A stretch of DNA of 39,053 nucleotides from an uncultured Bacteroidales bacterium (GTDB lineage Bacteria; Bacteroidota; Bacteroidia; Bacteroidales; Muribaculaceae), in NCBI GenBank assembly GCA_902772965.1, contig CACYCT010000021.1, positions 1-39,053 of the forward strand. Direction: 5' to 3'. The translations under genes and the position numbers were made by a program. Within the stretch, counting starts at the first letter, position 1, and every line of letters starts with the position of its first letter. The notes beneath the pieces are model-generated. The model was not told the origin of the DNA and ran no database searches. It was given only the letters and a program-made list of their open reading frames with translations. Below are positions 33,552 through 39,053 of the stretch, piece after piece.

Positions 33552-35000
33552 CTAATCAGCGAATAAGTCATCAAGGAGCACCACTTGCTGTACCGATTCA
33601 GCATGGCGTGTTCCGGTAATGCCATAGGTGGAGATGAGTGTGGTGTGGAGTGACTTGGAAGTTCCCGTGCGGGCACGGAATGTTTCCTTTCGGTCGATAA
33701 GTTTTTGGGCATATTCACTATCGACGGCGAATTTCCTACCGGTGAATTTCATCTCGCACAGGTTAATGGTGTTGTCTCTCCGGTCGATGAGCAGGTCGAT
33801 TTGCGTGCCATGGTGATTGACACCATTGTGGTCGGTGAAAGGTGGTGATGACCACGAGCACACTTCACTAAGCACCCCCGAGATGCCGAGTTTTCGCTTA
33901 ATTTGCTGAACATGGAGAAGGCAAACTTGCTCAAACGCATGTCCCTGCCAGTTGTTTCGGGTGGGATTGTCGTTCATGTTTTGCCAGAAGTTCCGGTCTT
34001 GGCTATCAGAATGTGAAACGAAACGCAGATGGAACAGCGTGAACAAATCGGTCAATTGGAACATCTGCCCCCGCTCTTTCTTGGCGAAAGCCTTGTATTT
34101 TCGCAGGAAATCACATCGGCAGAGATTGTTGAGGATTTCGGTCAGTTGTCCGCCGTTGTTCATTTTCAGGCGACTCCGCAGTTCTTGGCGCGTCATGCCC
34201 GCAGGTTGTTTCGAAAGAAGTTCAACCACCTGCCGGTAAGTTTTCGAGTCCTTGAACAAAGAACGGAAAATGAAGTCAAACTCAGTCCGGAGCACTGCTC
34301 CCTGGCTGAAAAACAACTCATCGATATTCTCGTTGAGCGACATGTTAGGGTTGAGCATATCGAGGTAATACGGGATTCCGCCCAACGACATATAGGCCTG
34401 GGTGATTTGATAACGGCTCCAGTCAAAGTGCCTGTCCCGAAGGAACAGTTCGGTTTCATTCAGAGTGAATGGGCGCAGATAGATTTGTCGATTCACGCGA
34501 CCATGCAAACCGCCCCGGTCGCCAATCAGTTTAGACAGCATCCAAGTTGTGGCCGAACCACATACAAAGATTTTGATACCCCGGCGAGACGATGCCCAAG
34601 TGTTCCAAAAGTAACTGAATGCCGCGAGGAAGTTCGACTTGGGCGTATCCAACCACGGCATTTCGTCGATAAACACGACAATTTTCTCTTTATCAAGCGA
34701 CGACAAATAAGTACGCAGCTGCTCAAAAGCGTCAAACCAGTTTTTGACACCGGGCCATACACGCCCGGAATACCGTTGAAGTTCAGTCTTAAAAAGCGCG
34801 AGTTGCGTATGTCGCGGAGTATTGTACGAGCCGGTAAAACAGAAATCGAATTGCCCGTGAAAGAATTGCTTAATCAGGAAGGTTTTACCCACACGGCGCC
34901 GGCCATACACAGCCACGAGTTCGGCTTTGTCGGTGTCGTAATACTCCTGTATAAGACGCTGTTCTCGCTCGCGTCCGATGATAAGGGAGGTGCTGTCCAT
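33552..35000 (-). CDS. AAA-type ATPase with C-terminal nuclease-like domain (archaeal ATPase/DUF234 group)
   Basis: 482 aa, cytosolic. Starts IIGREREQRLIQEYYDTDKA, Walker A in VYGRRRVGKTFLI (residues 31-43), Walker B KIVVFIDEMPWLDTPKS and sensor-like ICGSATTWML-type strand (FVCGSATTW). A winged-helix region follows (QPAGMTRQELRSRL). The C-terminus HGTQIDLLIDRRDNTINLCE followed by MKF has the D...ExK arrangement of PD-(D/E)XK nucleases, as in DUF234 proteins. These proteins are common and multicopy in gut Bacteroidales; their job is unknown, though roles in defence or mobile DNA have been suggested. The gene looks A/T-richer than neighbours and lies between two copies of a 22-nt repeat. Confidence 0.88.
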   Translation of the reverse strand: MDSTSLIIGREREQRLIQEYYDTDKAELVAVYGRRRVGKTFLIKQFFHGQFDFCFTGSYNTPRHTQLALFKTELQRYSGRVWPGVKNWFDAFEQLRTYLSSLDKEKIVVFIDEMPWLDTPKSNFLAAFSYFWNTWASSRRGIKIFVCGSATTWMLSKLIGDRGGLHGRVNRQIYLRPFTLNETELFLRDRHFDWSRYQITQAYMSLGGIPYYLDMLNPNMSLNENIDELFFSQGAVLRTEFDFIFRSLFKDSKTYRQVVELLSKQPAGMTRQELRSRLKMNNGGQLTEILNNLCRCDFLRKYKAFAKKERGQMFQLTDLFTLFHLRFVSHSDSQDRNFWQNMNDNPTRNNWQGHAFEQVCLLHVQQIKRKLGISGVLSEVCSWSSPPFTDHNGVNHHGTQIDLLIDRRDNTINLCEMKFTGRKFAVDSEYAQKLIDRKETFRARTGTSKSLHTTLISTYGITGTRHAESVQQVVLLDDLFAD

Positions 35001-35022
35001 AACTGAGGTGTTTTCGATGTCG

Positions 35023-35030
35023 CAAATGTA
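35023..35030 (-). promoter_or_regulatory. -7 box of the ATPase gene
   Basis: TACATTTG on the minus strand, 22 bases before the ATG at 35000. Confidence 0.6.
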
Positions 35031-35048
35031 GCAAAAAAATCCGATACC

Positions 35049-35085
35049 GGCTCCGTAAGTGGTTAAATAATCGCGTTACGGAGCC
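35049..35085. repeat. Perfect 10-bp inverted repeat
   Basis: GGCTCCGTAA (35049-35058) and TTACGGAGCC (35076-35085), 17-base loop. The right arm belongs to the CGTTACGGAGCCACT motif, whose relatives occur at 125-139 and about 10270. Confidence 0.75.
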
Positions 35086-35097
35086 ACTATCGGGTGA

Positions 35098-35119
35098 TTT
35101 TCACCGAAACCGGTGGGAA
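35098..35119 (+). repeat. 22-nt repeat, copy B, upstream of the ATPase gene
   Basis: Same orientation as copy A at 33530-33551, 20 of 22 matches. CACCG-AAAC-CGGTG inside it forms a perfect 5-bp hairpin. Confidence 0.65.
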
Positions 35120-35151
35120 AAATAGGCATATACCGGAATCTGTGAAGAACC

Positions 35152-35261
35152 TGTCTGCCAATGGACCTGATTACAGATTATGTCTTTTTGCCCCATCAGT
35201 GACACAAGTTTTGTCTTTTTGTCCCCTTGTCAACGCGGGGTATTTCTGTCTTATTAACAAG
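35152..35261. repeat. Short repeats resembling an insertion-sequence end
   Basis: TGTCTTTTTGCCCC (35181-35194) and TGTCTTTTTGTCCCC (35212-35226) are 31 bases apart. Partial copies begin at 35152 (TGTCTGCC) and 35247 (TGTCTTATT). Multiple repeats of this type occur at the ends of IS21-like elements, but no transposase gene or second end is present. The rest of 35120-35408 shows no supported gene. Confidence 0.4.
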
Positions 35262-35408
35262 GGATTAGTGGACGGAAATGGAATCTCCTCAAGTTTCTGA
35301 AATGTTATCGCATCGGTTTGACAAGGACTTAGTGCCAAAGGCGCGAACGACTTTCCTGGAATTTTTTCGGTATTCGGTGATTATTTGCGCTTGTGGTGGC
35401 TTGTTTGT

Positions 35409-37157
35409 TCACTTTTTGAAGTATCCTCCGGTGATGAGAAGTTGGTTCACGATGTCGGTGGAATCGGTTGATGTGGTTGACGGCGTGGTGACGGGGAACC
35501 GCAGCAGGCTGTGGCCGAGGCCTTTCCATGCGTACCGGTTCGCGCCGAGCAGGTCGAGCAGGGTGGGGTAGAGGTCGATTTGTCCGAAGGGTAGGTCGAT
35601 GGTTTTTCCGTAAGGCGTGCCTCGGATGATGAGCACACCGTTGTCGCCTTCGGGGTCAAGCGAGCGTCGTCCGATGGGAGAGTGGTCGACGTATTCGGTG
35701 TGGTCGGAAGCGATGATGAGCAGGGTGCCCCGGTCAATTCGGGTGAGGAAGTGCGCCAGTGCCCGGTCGAACAGATGTGCCCGCTCGAGGTAACACCGCA
35801 CGTCGGGCGTGTAGGCGTTGGAGCGCTGAATCCATGAGGTGTCGCTCAGGGCGGTGTTGTAGGGCGAGTGCATACCGGCGGTGTGGATCAGGGCGAGATA
35901 AGGTTGCGTTTGCTCGCGCATGTGTCGCGTGGCGTGTTGCAGCAGGGTGTAGTCCACGCGGTAGTTGTTGGCTTTGATGTCGTTGGCGATTTGCGCGCGT
36001 CCGTAGAAGTGTTGAAAGCCGTAGTTCGCGGCCATGTTCTCGACGTTCCACAACGAGGGTTCGTCGCAACAGGCGTAGAAACTGCTGTAACCGTCAAGTG
36101 CCCTGAGCAGGGTGGGGTAGTTCCCGTCGGGATAGGTGTTCGCCACTGCCTGCACGGGCAGGGGTAGCAGGCCGGTGTTGTAGATGAAGATTCCGTCGGA
36201 CGACCGTCCGTTGCGCACCTGCGTTTTCATCTGCAGGGCAACGATGTTGGCGCTGTCGCGGCAGAGCGCGTTGAGTGTGGGGGTGACTTCTCGGTTGTCG
36301 ATTCGCAGGTCGATTACCCACGCGTTGAGCGATTCCACCACGAGCAGAACCACGTTGGGTCGGTCGCCGGCGGCGAAGCGATTGTCGGTGTAGTGGGGCC
36401 GGTTGGCGAGGTATCGGCTGATTTGCTCTCGCTCGCTGTCGGAGAGGCGCTTGTGCGCGAACACGGCGTTGTGCGCGCTGTACAGGGCGTAGGCGACGGC
36501 GCCGTTGAGGTTGAGGTAGTCGCCCTGCCGGGTCCACATGATGGCGTAGTCGTTGCGCAACTGGTCGGCGTAAGAGGGGTTCTCGTCAACGATTTGGTGG
36601 GCGTAGGTGGAGGCGAGTCGAATGAATGCGAAAATCAGCAGTCCGGTTCCGGCGGCGAGCAGACGTGTTGAGATGGTCGGGTTGTAGCGGTTCAGACTGT
36701 CGCGGAACCATATCCGGTAGGCGATGAGCAGCAACGCCGGCGGCAGCAGCACTTCGAGCAGTCGCGGTGAGAGCGCGCCGGCGACGCTTGACAGTAGCGT
36801 GGGGCCGACGTTTTCCACGAGCACGAACGAGCCGAAGGGCATCAGGTCGTGGTAGGTTGGGATGTAGAGCAACTGCGCCGTACACCAGAGCGTTACCATT
36901 CCGATTGCGGCCCAGATCCAGCGGCGGTGCCGCGCGGGCAGAAGGACGGCGGGAGTGAGCAGGACGAGGGCGTCGCCGACGTTGTTTGCCACGAAGCCGA
37001 GCAGGCTCAGCGGCGTGAGTTGGCTGAGCCAGTTCGGGGTGATGTGTCTGTTGAATTGGTAGGTGACGGCAAACAGTTGCACCGTGACACACATCGCGGC
37101 GAGCGCGAAAAAGATGGCACTTCGTGCTTTGTGGTGTTTGCCGTGTTCGCCGGTCAT
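35409..37157 (-). CDS. LTA synthase-like sulfatase/phosphotransferase (alkaline phosphatase superfamily)
   Basis: 582 aa. About five N-terminal membrane segments (residues about 15-185), then a periplasmic catalytic domain of the alkaline phosphatase superfamily. Metal ligands and nucleophile are placed as in LtaS/phosphoethanolamine transferases: Glu275 in VVESLNAW, probable nucleophile Thr312 in KTQVRNGRSSDG, His in IHTAGMHSPYN and the DH pair in LIIASDHTEYVDHSPIG. Such enzymes move phosphoglycerol or phosphoethanolamine groups onto envelope glycans or lipids. The donor and acceptor are unknown here. The start overlaps the stop of the nuclease gene by 4 bases, so the two are translationally coupled. 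Confidence 0.88.
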   Translation of the reverse strand: MTGEHGKHHKARSAIFFALAAMCVTVQLFAVTYQFNRHITPNWLSQLTPLSLLGFVANNVGDALVLLTPAVLLPARHRRWIWAAIGMVTLWCTAQLLYIPTYHDLMPFGSFVLVENVGPTLLSSVAGALSPRLLEVLLPPALLLIAYRIWFRDSLNRYNPTISTRLLAAGTGLLIFAFIRLASTYAHQIVDENPSYADQLRNDYAIMWTRQGDYLNLNGAVAYALYSAHNAVFAHKRLSDSEREQISRYLANRPHYTDNRFAAGDRPNVVLLVVESLNAWVIDLRIDNREVTPTLNALCRDSANIVALQMKTQVRNGRSSDGIFIYNTGLLPLPVQAVANTYPDGNYPTLLRALDGYSSFYACCDEPSLWNVENMAANYGFQHFYGRAQIANDIKANNYRVDYTLLQHATRHMREQTQPYLALIHTAGMHSPYNTALSDTSWIQRSNAYTPDVRCYLERAHLFDRALAHFLTRIDRGTLLIIASDHTEYVDHSPIGRRSLDPEGDNGVLIIRGTPYGKTIDLPFGQIDLYPTLLDLLGANRYAWKGLGHSLLRFPVTTPSTTSTDSTDIVNQLLITGGYFKK

Positions 37158-37957
37158 TCGAATGTGAAGCGTTTCAGAATGATTTGCACGTCACTGTCCA
37201 TCACCGGCACGTTAACAACCTCGTATCGGCTCTTTTCGGGGTGCAGCACCACGAGGTTCATTTTAGAGACGCGCAGGCCGTAGTTGTTCTGGAGGATATA
37301 CCGGTAGAGGTTCTGTTGCAGGCAGTAGTGCATGTAGGTGGTGTCGGTGAGGTGTTCGAGCCCGTTAAGGCCGGAGTCCCATTGGTTTTTCTCGTCCGGG
37401 TTGATTTTGTTGCTTCGTTTCCAGTCGTAGATTTCCATGGTTCCGTCGGGTCGGCGGCAAAGCAGGTCGATTGTTCCGGCGATTCGGTGATTGGGGTCGA
37501 ACACGCGCCATTCGGTACGGAAGGGTGTGTATTCGGTGTCTCGGTCGAAGTCGAGGAAGTATTGCCACTCGTGCGCGATGTTGATTATCTCGTCACACAC
37601 GATGTGGTCGGCGCATTGTGGCTCTTGACCGGCGTACTGGAAGTGGTAGTTGAGTTCGGGTGTTGTTTTTCCGTTGAGGAAGTCCTCGATTTGTTTGTGC
37701 AGGAAAGTTCCCGTTCCGGAGGCGCGTTTTCCTTTCACGTCCCATTGCTCGCGCAGGAGCGCTGCCGCAGCCTCGTTGTTGTCCGATTTTCTTAAGCTCC
37801 AGTAGCGTGTGTCGAATTTTTTGAAGAATTGGCCCACCACGCTGCTCACGGGCATAAGTTTGCCTATTTCGTGGCACACATAGGTGTGTGTCTCTTCGGT
37901 GAAGTTGATTTGTTCGTCTTGCGGGAATTTCAGGTCAGATCCGTCAAGGTTTTTCAT
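37154..37957 (-). CDS. PD-(D/E)XK nuclease superfamily protein (RecB/Cas4-like)
   Basis: 267 aa, cytosolic. All core motifs of the RecB-like nuclease fold are seen: SGTGTFLHKQIE (motif I, His87), TEWRVFDPNHRIAGTIDLLC (Glu149, Asp164), MEIYDWKRS (Asp178, Lys180) and QQNLYRYIL (QxxxY, Gln214/Tyr218). The N-terminus THTYVCHEIGKLMPVSSVVG is typical of stand-alone PD-(D/E)XK proteins that bind a target strand. No helicase or Cas gene lies nearby. It starts 18 bases after the membrane-protein gene and overlaps the LTA-synthase-like gene by 4 bases. Confidence 0.82.
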   Translation of the reverse strand: MKNLDGSDLKFPQDEQINFTEETHTYVCHEIGKLMPVSSVVGQFFKKFDTRYWSLRKSDNNEAAAALLREQWDVKGKRASGTGTFLHKQIEDFLNGKTTPELNYHFQYAGQEPQCADHIVCDEIINIAHEWQYFLDFDRDTEYTPFRTEWRVFDPNHRIAGTIDLLCRRPDGTMEIYDWKRSNKINPDEKNQWDSGLNGLEHLTDTTYMHYCLQQNLYRYILQNNYGLRVSKMNLVVLHPEKSRYEVVNVPVMDSDVQIILKRFTFE

Positions 37958-37975
37958 GTGTAAGGGATTTAAGTG

Positions 37976-38623
37976 TTATTTGGGCATAAACCGACTGTGG
38001 TCTTCGGGGTCGGGTTGTTTCGGGATTTCGGGGGGTGTGGGTTCGGTCGGCTCGGGTTGTTGCCGGTGTTGCCTGTCGCGTCGCCAGTGCTGCACCTCGT
38101 CGGAGACTTTGTTTCCGAGCGACCGGATGTCCTCGAATCCGCGGTCAATTCCCTCGTCAACGGCTTTTTCGATGCGCTCGTTGAACTTGAATGGCAGGAA
38201 CGACATGATTTGCGTTACCAGCGCGGCCACGAGCAAGCCGCACGACAATCGGTATCCGATACCGAGTCCGACGATGGAAAACCCCTCGCCGATGTCATTC
38301 GAGGGGGTAACTTCGGGCATGTGCGAGAGGCTTATTTCGTGGAAGTTGGCTGTGGTATGGAAGAAATACAATCCCATTAGGACGCAGATCAGGGCGGCAT
38401 ATCCCCAACGCCGGTTGTGCAGGGTGTTGAAGCCGATAGCGGCGAAGCAGGCGAGGAAAGGCAGCAGCGCGTAAACCGTGTTGCCGAGGCTGAAGTGGCG
38501 CGAGATGGTGCCGGCGGTGTAACTGAATCCTGTCAGGCTGCCTTGAAACGAGATTTCATAGAACGGCAGGAAGGCATAGCACACCAACGACAGCACGAGC
38601 AATATGTTGGTAATGGGTTTCAT
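37976..38623 (-). CDS. Uncharacterised membrane protein with charged, proline-rich tail
   Basis: 215 aa from the ATG at 38623 (MKPITNILLVLSLVCYAFLP). Four hydrophobic segments (about residues 5-20, 45-62, 72-90 and 122-145) are followed by an amphipathic helix (KFNERIEKAVDEGIDRGFED) and a tail rich in Pro, Glu and Gln (PEPTEPTPPEIPKQPDPEDH). No family recognised. An in-frame extension to 38707 is not credible because it adds no signal and has no promoter. It probably leads the operon with the nuclease and LTA-synthase-like genes. TAACTTCG and TAACTTTT upstream are only partial -7 boxes. Confidence 0.72.
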   Translation of the reverse strand: MKPITNILLVLSLVCYAFLPFYEISFQGSLTGFSYTAGTISRHFSLGNTVYALLPFLACFAAIGFNTLHNRRWGYAALICVLMGLYFFHTTANFHEISLSHMPEVTPSNDIGEGFSIVGLGIGYRLSCGLLVAALVTQIMSFLPFKFNERIEKAVDEGIDRGFEDIRSLGNKVSDEVQHWRRDRQHRQQPEPTEPTPPEIPKQPDPEDHSRFMPK

Positions 38624-39053
38624 AGTGGAATGTCGACTTGATTTTGGCGCGAGCCGAGAAAAAGTTAGTAACTGCGAAGTTACCACCTTTTGGTGTACCA
38701 GCGGCAAAAACGCTGTTTTATTTAAGTTTTTTTAGGAGTGTGGTTGGTCTTCCGGCGCTAAGCCATGTCAAACGGGAAGATAATCCGAATCCGAAACTTG
38801 AGTGTTTCCATGTTGTCCATGTTGTTGAGGATAACGACAACGTGAACAACTATGACAACTTTTCATATTATCAGATTGTGGATTATTTCTTCTATGTAAT
38901 TTCCAATTACGTGTAAAATTCAGACCATCCACAGTGGATGGCAAGGAGGGATGCATCTACTTCTATATTATCCATAACCTCGTAGTCCGCTAGCTGAATA
39001 TAGACTATCGCATCTTTGCAAACAAATGGGATCCGCCAGCGGAATGTATTATC
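38624..39053. other. Gene-free right edge with two palindromes
   Basis: No gene is supported in these 430 bases, which become A/T-rich. Perfect palindromes: GTAATT-TCC-AATTAC (38896-38910) and CCATCCAC-A-GTGGATGG (38925-38941). TCCGCCAGCGGA near 39032 is another small dyad. ATCTTTG near 39011 may be part of a promoter for a gene outside the window. Confidence 0.45.

Noticed and set aside
35120-35408. Small open frames on both strands between the ATPase and the LTA-synthase-like gene
   Set aside because: No start context, no promoter and no recognisable protein; the stretch is explained better by short repeats.
1-39053. CRISPR array, prophage or intact insertion sequence
   Set aside because: No regularly spaced identical repeats with unique spacers, no phage structural genes and no transposase reading frame were seen.

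Overview
The window looks like a chromosome segment of a gut Bacteroidales bacterium, most likely of the Muribaculaceae (S24-7) group. The evidence is: repeated TAnnTTTG -7 boxes in front of genes (the Bacteroidota sigma-ABfr promoter), almost no Shine-Dalgarno sequences, a lipoprotein Omp85 protein of the TamL type, C10 (streptopain-like) peptidases ending in dockerin-like modules, and a moderately high GC content. The family-level placement is inference. No rRNA, CRISPR array, prophage or intact transposase was seen.

Layout. 1-4.4 kb: a plus-strand run of amidohydrolase, purB and a secreted GH3 glycosidase. 4.7-8.0 kb: a GlcNAc-kinase-like protein, two overlapping rhomboid proteases and ispH. 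8.0-9.9 kb (minus): a DUF3667 membrane protein, then a lower-GC secreted protein with a dockerin-like end, preceded by the 3' remnant of a broken gene. 10.4-14.5 kb (plus): tamL, a HAD phosphatase, a 71-aa protein and a lipoprotein. 14.5-16.3 kb (minus): a MATE exporter overlapping a small secreted protein. 16.6-19.0 kb (plus): LysE-type exporter, CBM9-like protein and secreted protein, joined by ATGA overlaps and ended by a hairpin terminator. 19.3-20.0 kb: an unknown 178-aa gene, a strong terminator and two identical tRNA-Asn(GTT) genes. 20.1-26.4 kb (minus): two overlapping secreted C10 peptidases, each with a C-terminal dockerin-like module. 26.6-32.5 kb (minus): a complete five-gene tripartite efflux operon (TolC, HlyD/YbhG-like adaptor, double-NBD ATPase, two ABC-2 permeases) divergent from an AraC-type regulator at 32.6-33.5 kb. 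33.5-35.0 kb (minus): an ATPase with a nuclease-like C-terminus, bracketed by 22-nt near-identical direct repeats. 35.4-38.6 kb (minus): a membrane protein, a RecB-like PD-(D/E)XK nuclease and an LTA-synthase-like alkaline phosphatase superfamily protein, probably one operon.

How the parts fit. Most single genes belong to known families: purine and isoprenoid synthesis, envelope assembly, glycan and protein breakdown, and drug efflux. The more unusual features are the three dockerin-like secreted proteins without any cohesin in view, identical 16-nt promoter/start sequences at two genes that suggest leaderless translation, the repeat-flanked ATPase gene, and the tight coupling of a RecB-like nuclease with an envelope phosphotransferase-like enzyme. 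I did not find a clearly new multi-gene system that I can defend.
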